A stretch of DNA of 64,000 bases from Straminergon stramineum (GCA_963920665.1 OY987267.1:2294001-2358000); one strand, 5' to 3'; positions 11,669-24,419 are shown, counted from the stretch's first letter. Translations and numbers: made by a program. Notes: a model not told the origin generated them from the letters alone.

Positions 11669-13441
11669 TCAGCAACGCTCCGCATCCTTGAAAAATTCAG
11701 GTACTAAATCTGATGGAGGCGTCAAAGTCGCCACGCACTTAAACTGCAGATAACAAGACTGGAGATCAGTTCATTCCCAATTCATATTGTTGGGAACAAG
11801 ACAGATAAGTTACCGTAGTTCCTATTTGACCGTGAGTAAAAGGACCGAAAAAATCACCTTCGATTGTCGGTATTTATCCCGTATAGCAGGAAGGGTACAA
11901 TTCTTAGTGTTCTTCTGCAATTCATGAATAGCTCGCACGCACTTTTCCAGTTCGGATGCCTTGTAGCCAGTGTAATGTTGCAGTGTCGCGTCCCATGGAT
12001 GCACGGACGGGTCGAGCGTAAGCTTCGACAAGTAAACAGCAGAGGCCGCTACAATAGAGGGGACGAAACCTAGAAACCCATACTCCAATAACGTAAGTTC
12101 AGCGAGATAGTTCCCGAGAAACTCCAGAACTAGGGTTGGGGCCTTGTTACTAACTTGGGCAGCTCGGATGAACCGTCTCAGGAAGCTCTTCGTCGTTGGC
12201 GTCGTCAACTCAAACTTTAGCTCCCTCAATACTTTCCTTTCCATCTCTAGAACCTGTTCCATATATCAAGGCTATTACAATTAGGTTGAGGAACATATGG
12301 GGAACATAAACGATGGGATCCACTGAGTAATCTCAAGCGCTAGCTAGTAATTTACCTCGTCGCGTTGGTATGTGTTATCAGTAATGTAGCAAAACTCCTC
12401 CACTTGAGGAGCACAAATTTCCTCGTACTTTGCAGCGATGAGCATGCTCGAGACTCCCAGCAGTTGAAGCCGTTGCCGTGTCACCGTGTGGCAGGAAAGA
12501 AACCGATCAATGTAAGCAACAGTCAAGTAAAGCGTGTCCGGCACCAGTTTGTACTCTTCCGCTACCTCCACTAACCAGTCGATAAGGATTCCTCGCATAC
12601 TCGGAGAAATGTCTTTCTGCATGGACTCCATGAAGTTCGTCGTAGGTCTTCGTTTAATCTGAAAATCGCAACTATCGAAAGTCAGATATAGAGAATCTTT
12701 ACCCATCCAAATGCAATACTCTTCCTCTAATCCATGAAGTGTAATTACAGTGAGTGCCACATACAAAACTGATGTCCTGCACATGAGACCAGACCAACGT
12801 TAGATTCGCACCTCAGCCATACGCAAGTGCATGTAGATATCCGCGGCGTACGTGCTACACATTTGCGGGTCGGTATGATCAGTATCAATGTCTTGAAACT
12901 CCACCCCATTCGACCAAGACGATGTCTCCTCGCACGACTTGAACAGGTCGCCTTGTTTCAAGCGGTCCCTCGATTCCTTGGAAATGAAGAGCCTCTGTGA
13001 AGTCCGACGTTCCAGCGATGCCACAGCCGAGGAACTACAACTCCTGGACTCTGGTTGTTGAGAATCCAATGCTTCCGAATCCGATGCCACTTCTTCGTCG
13101 GAAACAATCTTGCCGATGTCACTCTCGGGAACAGCATTCTCGTTCCCTTCCGCATTTGGTTTCAATTTGAAGTCCTGGATGTGAGCATTACTGTCAGAGA
13201 GTGGCCCCGCATTCACGTGCTTTGAGATGTCGGTGAGAGGTGCGCGTCTTCCGGAAGGCTGCACAGTGTGCTTCCGGGGATGTAAAACAGTACTCCCTCC
13301 AGTCCGCGAGTCGTCCATCGCGGATCGCTTACGGGCCGCTCGCGTCTGCCGGACATTCTCCGACGAAACGACGGGCGCGAACGTAGTCGACGCGCGAGGC
13401 CGAAACGCGCGTCGGCCACCGTTTTCCCCTGCCATTGGCAA
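11669..13441 (-). CDS. CYCA: A-type cyclin
   Basis: Activator of cyclin-dependent kinases in S/G2/M phase. Four exons on the minus strand join in frame: 13441-12812, 12658-12356, 12253-11858 and 11743-11669. All introns are GT-AG and the product is 467 aa. A destruction box, RAPLTDIS, lies at residues 66-73. The cyclin N box covers roughly 196-322 with MRGILIDWLVEVAEEYKLVP from 231, and the C-terminal cyclin box follows (HPWDATLQHYTGYKASELEK). The end, FKCVATLTPP, is typical of plant A cyclins. The hydrophobic-patch motif is MRGIL rather than the usual MRAIL. The start could be residue 1 or the Met at residue 3 (13435). Features of the A1, A2 and A3 subgroups are mixed, so no subgroup is assigned. 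Instability through APC/C is expected from the D-box. Confidence 0.95.
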
Positions 13442-14760
13442 ATCCGTGCTGCACTAACTGGCCCTTTCGATTCGATTGCCCAGAATTGAGGATGAAAGCG
13501 CGACGCTACACGCACATGACGGATTGCTACAATCCCGCCGCCAATACGCTTCTCAATCCTAACACCTCCTCACGCAGTCACATGAATGCACAACACTTAT
13601 ACACCTCTTAATGAACACCCTGAAGCCTTGAAAAAAGCTCTCGTACATAAACCATTACCTCATCAACCAATGCATCTAACACAAGATTCCAATTATCCTC
13701 CACCCAAAACGACCAAAAAGTCCCTTCCCGAGAAACACAGCTCCGATCCACCACCCCGGAACCAAAACGACAGAAAAAATCTCAACGCTCCCCAATACGC
13801 TTCCCACTATTTCCCAATCCTTCCCAATGTATCCCCTAAGTACAACCGGGCTCACAACCACACTCCAGTACTCCACTGCGACATCAGCGTCTCTCAACTC
13901 CGTATCTCCGCACACCCATCCACTCTCACCCCGAGAAGCACGAACCCAACTTTGCTCCGCAAATTCAGCATTCCACAATGCACACACCAATCCCGCCCAC
14001 TACTCAAACCCGAACCCAAAGCCAAACCACCCTCTCTAATCTCTCAAACAAAGCTTCAGCAAACTCTGTCTGTCTCCGCCCTGTTTCAGATTCGAAGCTC
14101 AGGAATGGGAGTATGGAAGCTCCATGCAGCTAGAGAGCTCGGGAAATGCGGAGGAAGCGGGAGCACAGCAAACACTGCTGCTGCGACTGCTGCTGCTTGC
14201 TCTCGGAAGTGGCGAAAGGGAATGATATAAGGTGATGGAAACTCAAACTGCGATGGCGACGGGCAGGCAAGCGGGAAGGGAACGGCCTGGGCCTGGCGTC
14301 CCTGGCTGGTGTCCCTGCCTGGCTCCCAAGTTTGCCGCCTTGGGATGGCGATGGCGGGCTATGGGATGACGGAAGTATGTTCAGTAACTTATTATGTGCA
14401 TGGAGAATGGGATGGTGGGACAGACACAACAGATGGAAAATAAATAAAAATTGCGGGATGGAAGGGAATGATGAAGGAAGTCGTCTCTGCGAGGAATGAC
14501 GAACACACGCACAGAGCGCAGGCACGCGGGCGACGACGACGACGAAGACGAAGACCAGTGATGATGGCTTCGGGTTCGTCGTCTTTTTCTTTTTCTCGGT
14601 CTTCTTTTTCTCGGCCTTCTTTTTCTTTCGGGTTCGTTTGGGTGCAGAACCGGCTGGGTAACGGGATGGGTAACGGGGGGAAGGGAGGCACGGGTTTTTT
14701 ATTTCATTTTTGGGTAGTGAAGAAAGCGATTGCCCTGGAGTCATGAGCCTCTTTACATCC
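13442..14760. promoter_or_regulatory. Upstream region of the cyclin gene with a strand-composition switch
   Basis: From about 13560 to 14090 the plus strand is C/A-rich and G-poor. From about 14100 to 14700 it is G-rich. On the cyclin sense strand this is C-rich upstream and G-rich downstream, with the switch about 650 bp before the start codon. I infer a transcription start near 14.1 kb and a long 5' leader. GAC repeats (14531-14556) and a TTTTTCTCGG-type tandem (about 14584-14625) lie upstream. Long open frames here reflect skewed composition and match no known protein. Confidence 0.35.
14531..14556. repeat. GAC/GAA trinucleotide repeat
   Basis: Consecutive GAC units grading into GAA-GAC, in the G-rich block upstream of the cyclin gene. 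Confidence 0.75.
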
Positions 14761-15213
14761 GTCGACATGGATGAAACATGGAAAATGTAGATGGCAACGC
14801 ATTTATTCATCCAAATTCATTTCTCCATTTTTTTTAAATGCAACAATACCTCTTCACAATTTTTCAATTTATATTTTTAGTGAAGTAGTGAAAACTAAAA
14901 TCATCTAGCATTACAAACACATGCAACTAATAAAAAACAAACAAAAATTATAAAAAATTGGACCAACGTATGTCATCTAACTCTCATTTGGTAGATTTTA
15001 AGTTATAAGTATATTTTGAGTAGATGCATGGAGCATGCATTTTCCTATACATTGATGTTGTATAGGCCTGCCCATTTCTATATCCAATCAATACTCCTCC
15101 AAACTCTAGCGCACTTGTAGAAGACAACCTCGTCATTTTTATGCAAAGAGAATGAAGTGGAGTGAACCATGAATGAAGCATAAACTTCACTTAAAATGTA
15201 TTGTGTCTCTTTT
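14761..15213. other. AT-rich intergenic DNA, nothing recognised
   Basis: Base composition drops sharply to AT-rich just after the cyclin upstream region. No gene or element boundary was recognised. Confidence 0.5.
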
Positions 15214-15979
15214 TAACACTGGAAGGACTCTCTAAGGACTAGAAGTGTCCAATGGATGACTTCCTTATTAAATGTACAAACAAAGAATGCACCTATTGGG
15301 CCAACAATTTGAACATTTAGGTGACTACCTTGGTTATAGGGGTCTGTATTCTTCATAGGCTTATACAAACTTTAGTTTTTGAATTAAATTTTAATTAATC
15401 CTAAAAGAAAATTTTGTGTTTGAGTTTGGCCAAACTTCATTTGATTACTATGTTAAAACAAAAATTTCAAAAATTTCATATGTTTCAAAGGTAGGAAAAT
15501 ATGTCTAAAACTGAATTTCATTTTTTCATAATTAATACATCAAATTGAATTTTATATGATTTTTTTAAAAATATTTGTAAAAAAACTAATAATTGTGAAA
15601 ATAATTTTTAAAATATACATTTTTAAGGAAAATTGGAAATAATAGTGAAAAACATCGTGGTGTAATTGATGTACTCCTTGAACTTACAACCTCACTCTAA
15701 GAAGAATTTGATAGAAAAAGTTCAAAAGTAGTGTATTTCGAGGGGTTTTATTTTTTTGAAACAACATTTTGAGCTTTCAAGATGCTACCTTCAAAGTATC
15801 ACAAAAACTACAATTTTAATAATTTGGAAAAATAAATAAAATGGAATAAAAAAACAGATTATTGGAACTACATTTTCATAGTAAAAGCTTAAGAATCTTT
15901 AAAACCAAGAACTATGTGAAAATTCAGATTTTGACTTTGAAAATGCCTGTGGGGATTGCAAAGTCCTTCAAGGGTTAGA
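15214..15979. mobile_element. Probable degenerate TTAA-ended element
   Basis: The left end TTAACACTGGAAGGACTC and the right end TTCAAGGGTTAG are decayed versions of the TTAACCC...GGGTTAA ends. A 16-bp block, GTGTCCAATGGATGAC, occurs here at about 15245-15260 and, inverted, in the element at 30901-31136 (about 31090-31105). No coding sequence was seen inside. Confidence 0.4.
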
Positions 15980-16871
15980 ATAGTCTATGCTCTGGAGCTT
16001 ATTACTGGGTTATGTAAGCTATAATTCTGTGGTAGTACATTTTACGCTGGTATTAAATTTGCAGGAGATGAGGGGTGGGTGGCTATGCTTTTGCTTTGAA
16101 AATGATATTTAATGATATTTAAATTGCAGCGAACAAGGCTTTGTGTAATTAGGGAATACAAAAGGGGCTCAATTCCTGGAAAGGAAAAATAATTTGACAA
16201 TTAGGACTGTGGGAGTGTTTGTTGGGGGCAGGGCGTAATTGGGGGTTCGAAGTTTGTGAGGTGCCTGGTATCTTAGCCGTGCCCTATTTTGTAGCATGGA
16301 TTTCAGAATGGGCATTGAACCCAGGTTTTTGTTTTATTTTTCATTTTTTATGAAGCGCCAGAGTGGCAATATAAAGTGTTATAGTGGTGCTCTAAATGTC
16401 AACATTCATCCACATTTTGATAGAAAATATCACATTAGCACATACCACATATCCGTAATTCTATTTTCATTGGCAATCTAGCGATTGAAGCCAAGATTTT
16501 TCTTAATTCAAAGTTTTTATGGAGAAAAATTTCACAATTTGTCTTCAATTTTTAGCCAAATTATTTTTTAAGGTGCAATTTGGCACTACACAGCCAAATT
16601 AAAAGCCTTGATTAAACCCTAGAAGGATGGGCTCACAGTCACTGATTTCAAATCTCCTTTCCATTACTTTGTTTGTTGCAATTTTGCAATTAGATATGAA
16701 TGAAAAAATTTGTGTTTACTTTTCATATGCCTACTACAAGTCATAAAAAATTTCAATTACTATGAAGTTTTTCAAAAAGAAATGAAGAAAATTCATATCA
16801 AATACAATATATATACTCGAAAAAAATCTGAAATGTTCGCTGTAGATGTATATTATAGTGTAGAACATCAT
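15980..16871. other. AT-rich intergenic DNA, nothing recognised
   Basis: No gene, RNA or element boundary could be supported. Confidence 0.5.
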
Positions 16872-17069
16872 GGTTTAGGTAGAACCTCCCTTAGTGCATG
16901 GTGTCAGGACTATGCACTAAGAGAGGTTTATGCATTTAGAGAAACCATAGGGCCACTTGTCTTTTCATCTTGAATCATGAGCATGGGCCACCTATTGTCT
17001 ATAAACTCTCTTAATGCATATTATGCACCAAGGGAGGGTGCACTAAGAAAGGTTTCACCTGTATAAACC
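16872..17069. mobile_element. Small foldback element
   Basis: Left end GGTTTAGGTAGAACCTCCC, followed by TTAGTGCAT. The right end is a mismatched inverse (TGCACTAAGAAAGGTTTCACC, then GTATAAACC). Additional copies of the 'gcactaag' and 'gaaacc' words inside make the whole 198 bp largely self-complementary. This is typical of a MITE or a decayed hairpin. The superfamily is not assigned. Confidence 0.45.
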
Positions 17070-19474
17070 AAAGCTACCATTTCACTCTAGAATTAGAAAA
17101 TCAACAAACCATAGTTATAGGCCCTAAATTTAGATTGCTATAAAATATGTAAATTTATTAATTTTTCAAAATTTATAATTGAAGTAGAAATTGCACTTCA
17201 TAAGATTCATTTCATTTGTTGGATTGAAGTTCAAAAAATATAATTTTTATGGCTAAAATTCACATTCAGAAAAAATAGCAAGAAATGGTCAAAATATACT
17301 ACAAGGGGGATCCACTTTTTTAACATCTTCTTCTTTAGAAAAGTCAATAATACTATATTGAGGGACTTTGCAATACTATTCACTGAAAATATACTCAAGT
17401 ACCTTCCAAATGAATAAATTGGATGAAAAAATATTTTTTCCATCCTACAACCTCAAGTGAAGTGATCCATCACACTCTCGGTGTCTACAAGGTCCTACTT
17501 GGGTTAAGGGACAAACCAGGTTGTAACTTGAATTTCATATAGTTTTTGATTTTAAATGTCTTTAAGCTTGACTATGAAAAAGTAACTCCAATAATATACT
17601 TTCTTACTCCATTTAGATTTTTCCAAAATGATTAAATTGTAATTTTTTTTCAAAAATGGTGTATTGTAAGCTTTCCAAATGAAGTAATTTAATTGATGAA
17701 ATTTCACCAAGTAGGAATATGGAATGTCCTTTATGGGTTAAGGATAGTAAAGAAGTTGGTAATGGTTTGAGGAGTGATGAAGAGGGAATGTCATTGTTTG
17801 GTCAATTCACATGAAAGCATTGAAAACATAAGGTACATGAAAGCAATGAAAACGTTGCAATATCCAATTTTATACGTCATCTTTTTAAAGGATGACTTTC
17901 TTTCCAAAAAGTAACTATCCACTTGGGGCCTTTTTTGTGATTGCCTCTTCCCTAGAAGCTGACAATTTTATTCAAGATGTAGAAGGGCCACATTTTTTGC
18001 ACTTCTTTCCATGCCTACAAAACAAAATTAGCTATTTATAATTTTCACATCAATAATCCAAATGAAATGAATAAAAGATTTCCAAATAGATAGTTAGTTA
18101 TTATTATATTTTACAATAAATTATTGTTTTTAAATAGTTATGAATTTTGTTATTTTTTGGGATGCCTAAGTATATCTATTTTTACTATAGGTGGCATAAC
18201 TTTTGGAGCTTGTCACCAATTGAAATAAAAATCGTATTTCCAATAAATTTAGTTTGTTCTTTGATGATGAGAAAGCGTTCAAGAAACTGTGCCAAAAATT
18301 GAGATTGTATGCACTTTTCAATTTGCCCCTTGAGGGCACAATGGTCCTTTTTCAAGTTAACCCATTCCATGATATTTTGCTGGAATTCTTTGACATTTGC
18401 AATGTTGATCTATATATTGTATCAATTGTGATAATAAGTTTAAGGTGGAAACGTTGAAAAAAACTAATTCCAATGAGAAATAATTCATATAGAGGGATTG
18501 GCATTTTTAATCCTTTAACTTTATGTAGATTAGGCTTGAGCTAAGTTTTTAAAAACTATGGCATTCACATGTAGAGAGTTTGTTTATCCTACAACAAAGT
18601 TTCAATTTATTATCATTAATATACAAATTGGCCTATAGAAAAAGAAAATGAATGTAGGTTTTACATATCTACAAAAGAAAGTTTGGGGGTGGGGACTATT
18701 GACTATATATGTTGCATGGACATGGACAATTGTTACCAATGGTTAGAAGTAAACATTTGGCATATGTGTTAGTTTGTTACAGAGATATAGTATATACAAG
18801 TTATATTACTTTAATAGTTGTGTATATCTTCCTATTATTTCAACCATAGTATTGTGGTGAATTTCATTTGGTAATAAGTTGGTACATGGTCCAAGGAACA
18901 CCAATGATATTTGGTTTCCACCTGAGTACAAGCTCAGGCAACCGAACTTAGTATATTAATCCTGCAACACCTTAGAAAACCAAAAAAAGTTGTTTTAATG
19001 AATGATTTTACGATTTCTCTACACACAAAGAATGCTCGTAATTAATTTTCCAGTTATTGGATCATATTTTGGCTGACTTCCTGAGTGATACGTCTGTTGT
19101 TAATTCAGGGTTAATGTTTCTTCATTGTGCTTTCAATGGAAGTAATGTCATTCACCTAGTGTGGCTGAACAAACCCTAATCTTCATAACTCGAACCCTAA
19201 TTGGTCTGAATCATGGACAAAATCGGAAAAAAGAGAAGAAGTTACGCATCAAATATGCTACTCATTTAGGTGTCCATCATCATCTAAGGTAGGAGGTCCA
19301 TGAATGGCTCATCTAAGAGCTGAAACCGGAATTTTTGGAGGTAAGACTTCTTGAAATATTTTTCAGTAAATTTTCCTTGAAAGACAAATGGAATCGGCAT
19401 CTAACTCAAGTCGTTTCATATTTTTTGGAGTTTTGTAGAATTAGTTCTGAAATTTTGAAGTTGAAGTGGTGAAG
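17070..19474. other. AT-rich intergenic DNA, nothing recognised
   Basis: No supported gene. GGGTTAAGG words at about 17511 and 17735 resemble right ends of the TTAA-ended family, but no matching left ends were found. Confidence 0.45.
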
Positions 19475-19587
19475 GGCTCTAAAATCGCCCACCTCTGTAA
19501 ATGTACACTACTTGTACATCATTGGTACAATGAAAAAGTAGCATGTTCAAATAGTCTACATTTACAGAGGTGGGCGATTTTAAAGCC
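19475..19587. repeat. Foldback with perfect 26-bp inverted arms
   Basis: Positions 19480-19505 and 19557-19582 are exact reverse complements. The arm starts TAAAATCGCCCACCTCTG and continues TAAATGTA. About 51 bp separate the arms, and the match extends outward by several more bases with a mismatch. It could be a short MITE, a protein-binding palindrome pair or a hairpin RNA source. No flanking target duplication is evident. Confidence 0.75.
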
Positions 19588-22500
19588 TGTGCGCTTTCAG
19601 AGCCTCCTACCTTAGTGCCAAAGTGTCCTCTGCTAATTTTTTCCACCTGCTAAATCCGGGCATCTGGAGCCAAATTTCAGTTAAAAAATAAGTTAAAACT
19701 CTCATCATCCTTCATCAAATGAAAAGATCAAGTTCCGCTTCGCTGTGCCCTTTAGCTGTCTAGGCAACCGCAGCGTGCCTTTGTACCGTTTGATTCTCTT
19801 ACTCTGCAATGAAGATCCCTTTAAATTTTTTGGGGATTATTTTTTGTAATCCCGTCAAACAACTTTGCCAGACAGTATGTCACCTGAAATGTAAGCTGTA
19901 AGAAAAGTTCTACAAATCCCCAAATAACCTAAAAAGACTCCCTGTGGCACTCTGTATGGCAGCCAATACCAATGTACAGTACTATTGAATTTTTGAATCA
20001 ACAGACAGAAACTTACACTGCCGCAAAAAAATGCCCCCATCCCCCTAAAAAAATCACTGTTTACCCATAGCCTTTGCATTGGTTGGTTAAATCGAAAAAA
20101 ATTTAAAATTCTATTGAGATGACTGCAACATGAACAGAAAAAAAAAATGGCAGAAGGCTAGTGTAAATTTCAAAATTGGGTACTAGTATAGCGCTCCTAT
20201 GGCAAACCTTGGATCCTGTAAGTCCCTTGGCAGATTTTTACAGGCACCACATGACGAGAAGTGACCACTTTCCTTCGTCCCAAAGCTTGGGTTGCATGAT
20301 AAAAACTTAAACTTAAACTTAATTTCTTTATTATAAGGCTAAAGCTCACCCAGAGCCACTAGAACATTTATATTTAAGTGAAACGAAAGCTGTTGAGAGG
20401 TGACAAGATTGTAAGTGAGGCTGCAGTATGGCTCCCACACATGCAGTGGCGGGTGTGTGAAAGCTGCACGAATACCATTAGTTGACTCCCATTTATGTCA
20501 GCGATTTTTGTCACTTGAGTTTTCAGTTGGAAGTTCAGTTTGCAAAATATCAAGACCAGCGATGGGTAAGTTAAGTACATAGGAGTGTAAGTAAAATTCA
20601 GCAAGTGTAAGTTTAAGGATGGGTGGGGAAAATTGAAGGATCGTTTGGGTGAAACTTGGGTGAAATTTTTTTTGACACAAGTCAACAAAACAGGTTAACT
20701 TAACCCTGGTCTCTCATTCATACACTCACTTTCAATGCCTGCTACTCTGTAAACTTGGGAGGGAGCTGCAAACCCTAATAACTGAACTCATGTGCACACA
20801 AGATTTCAATGGTAGCAAGTTGATGAGAGTCAAGACTTTGATGATAAGTTAACAATCTTTGGGTTTTGGGTTTTCACAAGGCAGAGTGAAATCAATCCCA
20901 TTGAAACCGGTCTTGCAGCACCAGTTAAGTTCAGTTACTACTTTTAACTTACTACAAAGCTTTGGGTGGAAGTTGTTATTAATTGACTGAAACTTATTAT
21001 TAAGAATTTGGCCAAGTGATCAATTGTATCAGACCAACTAACTAAGGATTAACTTAGTTGGACGTAATATCGAGGGAAGCTCAATGATCAAAAGGCAGGG
21101 CTCGATACTGCAGTAATTAATAACCCCAAGCAATTACTTCTTATTTTGCACATGGGTGGGAGAGGATGGAGCGCCCTCATTCAGGAACCATTCACTAGGA
21201 GGGATTTACTAACCTGTATTGTACTCGACAAAGAAGATATGTACCTTCTGGAGTCGTAGAATGTATTAATAGATAAAAAGTATCCAAATTAACGTATGAT
21301 TAGGAATCCTATTATCATAGTACTTTGATTTTTTTTATTTGATTTTATGAATGGATTGTTTCATTATTCAAAAGCAATAAGTACAAGGATTCAAAGTCTC
21401 AAGTTGGGAAATTTGAAGTAAGGTAACTACACCCAAAGGCATCCAAATAAGCAATCCATCATAGTTTCCATTATTATGTTAAAAAACTTACTATGGGGTC
21501 TTGTTGGTAAGGGAGTTGACCCATTATTCATCACAAGACTCAATTTGCAAGGTAGGGTGGAGTAATTTCAATCAAGAGGTGATTAGCAACAATTAATGCT
21601 AGTACAATTCCCAGGTAATTGTAGTGTATTATGATTGGCTACAAGACTCTCAAAATTGGAACCAACCTTTGTTGGATTTTGCAACCAGCCCTTGGTCGAA
21701 AATAAGAAGGTCTATACTACCAATATGGATAGAACAAAATCTTCAGCTTAAAATTTTGTAGTAATTACTTTTTGAGGAAAAAAACTTGAAAACTTATAGA
21801 AACCTTATGAACTCTATTTCTGCTCATGGGAAAATTTGCTCACTGTTGAAACCTCCCTTGCGGATATGTGTATTTTCTTAATTGGTTAGAAATGGGTCGG
21901 CTCCCTTAGTTAAGAGGGGATTTTAGATTTTTTTGAGAATGCATTTTTGGAACACCGTATGAATAAACTAAGAATTTTCAAAGTGCTGAAAATAGGGGTC
22001 TCTAGAATTGACCTAGACTCTCATGCAATATCGAAGTACATTTTAGGCAAGAATTTGTAGAGGTTGCTTTTAGAAAGAGGTCACTTTTGGATGTAGTTAC
22101 CTTATAGGGCATCAAGTTGAGGGTACAATAGGAAATTATGCCCAAGTTGGATGTTTGAGGTTGTAATCTCATATGTGCCCAAAAGGTAATACCCAACCAT
22201 GTGTTGATCCCTACAACCTGTGGGCATATTTTAGGCACAAATTGTGAAAGACTAACACTTTTTAGGGTAGAGAGAAAAAAATGATAAATTCAACCATATA
22301 AATTTGTACTAGACTTCTATGGGAATGTGTGGAAAAAAATTTAGAGACTTTGATCGCATGGATTGAAAGATTATAATGTTTGAAGTTAGAAGAAAAAGTT
22401 TTTTTTTCAACCTTAGGGCCAACTATATTTAACTCCTCCTCAAGTGAGATTTTTACATTGCACATAGTTATTTCTTTTACATTTGCATCTTGTATCATGT

Positions 22501-22764
22501 ACTTAAGACACTTGCCAAATTTCATAAGTAGAAGAGGAGTTTTGCAAATGTTGTCCAAGCAACCAGAAAAGTTTAGGGAAACATAATTTTTGGTCTAGGC
22601 ACCCAATCAATAAAAAAATTAAATTCCCACTTAGGGGGTACATGTTCACACCTTGTATCAAAATTTGAAGAACATCCGACCCAAATTGACTTGGTAGGAA
22701 CCTACCTAAATTTTCATTAGTTTGTTCAATGGATAATTGTCGTTTCGGGGTTAAATGCATGGTT
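19588..22764. other. Intergenic DNA, nothing recognised
   Basis: No protein match. The stretch contains repeated AACTTAA-type words (about 20307-20325 and the palindrome GGTTAACTTAACC at 20693-20705). Confidence 0.5.
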
Positions 22765-23031
22765 CCATTAGGGGAGATTTGAGGCCTTTGGGAGATTGCA
22801 AGTTCCTAGGTTGTGGGGAATGCAGAAACAATGCCATTGTGGCAAATTGATGTGGCGGTGACACTGCCACGTCATGAAGAAAAATGAATTTTTTTTCAAC
22901 TTCTTTTTGCATTTCAAAACTAATAAATAAATTTATTTTATATTTTTTTCCCAATAGCACTCTGCCATTCCCAGTCTGCGTAGGGAACAGGCCTGAAACG
23001 GCCCTCCCAAGGCCTCAAATCCCCTCTAATG
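22765..23031. mobile_element. CATTAG-ended MITE, copy 1
   Basis: The left end CATTAGGGGAGATTTGAGGC is matched by the inverted right end (GCCTCAAATCCCCTCTAATG), a terminal repeat of about 26 bp. The interior has a short palindrome, GTGGCGGTGACACTGCCAC, then an AT-rich half. A diverged relative lies at 28945-29224 with the same ends and the same internal palindrome. No coding capacity is seen. Confidence 0.65.
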
Positions 23032-24419
23032 TTTCCTTTCTAATTTTGTATATGTAACCACTTGTAGAAACATGCGGTCATCTTAGACCAAGTGTGGGTC
23101 TTAAAGCTTAGTCTATGCAGTCAATATTTCTACTAGAGAACAAATGAATACCAAGCACAATTACCAAATGTAATAGTGTATGACACATGTATGTGGTAAG
23201 CGCCTTGTGGGAAGTGCTTTCTATAGAGTTACAAGGCTTGATTTGTATGGGATTGAAAAGGACCTAATACTTAACAATGATTTTAGGGTTCATGGAAAGT
23301 TTAAGACCATCTAATTTTAAAAAAAAATTATTTGCTTGGATCTTGATGATCACTACTAGAAGATTCTACTGCATTTAGTATATATTTGTGGACATTGTAT
23401 GAACAAGTCGTGAATTTACAAAGCATTGATTATAGGTGATTGTCTTAAGAATCAACCCTAAAATCACATTTTAGATTGTGTACATTTTAGATTAAAACTT
23501 ACAAGTTATTTTTTTTTACACAACTGTATTCAAGAAACACATTGCGAGGGTTTCTATCAAGAAAAGAGATTGATTTCACATAAGATTAAGAACCTATCAC
23601 CGCAAGGTATCGAACCTACAACCACGCCATTTTGTCTGGGTATCTCACAACCATTACTTGCTAGTTTAGGGTCATCTCCGACCACAAGAGGTGGATTTGA
23701 GTACTTGGTTGTACTTACTCCAATGCAATATGATGGATGACCAAAAAAAGGAAATGGCTATTAACTTCAAACTTTTTTGATGCTAGTGTGGATGAAGAAT
23801 TTGTGTGGCTTTAAAAATTTGAGTTGGACCTACAGAGTTAGTGAGTGAGTGCTCAGCTTGTGATGGATGACAATTGATAGTTCAACAAGATATGAGCTTA
23901 AACCCAATTACACTTAACTTAGTAAAGGGAACTGAATGCGGGCCGATGGCAACTAACTTTAACTTGATTCTCATGTCCACGAGGCAATCGGAACTAGACT
24001 TCAAGTAACTCAACTTAACTTAAGGTAAGCTTAATCAAATCAACAAAATTCTTCACTTTCACTTTTCTCCATTCTCAATGAAGTTGAACAAATTGGAGAC
24101 CGCAATTCCACAAAGAGAAGACTATGACGGATGCAGTCTTTCAGCTGACGATGGTTCCAGCTCTGCGGTGTTTCCTCAACTGGATATAACCTTAAGTTGA
24201 GTTGAGTTAAGTAAAGTATTATGATAGTCTGCTCTAAATCCACTCGTCTTCTAAAGACTGTCCCTAGCCAGGTTTTGAAATGGACATTAACAAGTTGTAA
24301 AATGCATATGTGTAAAGCATTGAATGTTTTGCCAATGATGTCAGAGCGGTTTACAATTTGTCAAACATTCCTTTAAACTTTGCTAGTGGATAGAATAAGA
24401 GCCAAGGTGGATCCATTTC
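23032..24419. other. Intergenic DNA with a possible tRNA-like sequence
   Basis: No gene recognised. A tRNA-promoter-like segment near 23606-23663 is listed separately. AACTTAACTTAA-type words occur at about 24011-24022. Confidence 0.45.
23606..23663 (-). repeat. tRNA-related sequence, possible SINE head
   Basis: On the minus strand a B-box-like GGTTCGATACC (23606-23616) is preceded, at tRNA-like spacing, by an A-box-like TAGCAAGTAATGG (23651-23663). A full cloverleaf with a clear anticodon stem could not be folded by eye. It is therefore more likely a decayed tRNA or tRNA-derived SINE than a working tRNA gene. Confidence 0.3.

Noticed and set aside
13586..14230. Long plus-strand open frame upstream of the cyclin gene
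   Set aside because: Its Pro/Thr/Asn/Ser-rich translation follows from C/A-skewed DNA. It shows no domain or conserved motif and overlaps the likely leader and promoter of the cyclin gene.
14130..14810. 226-residue minus-strand open frame
   Set aside because: Dominated by GAC, GAA and CTT simple repeats giving Arg/Lys/Ser runs. No recognisable protein.
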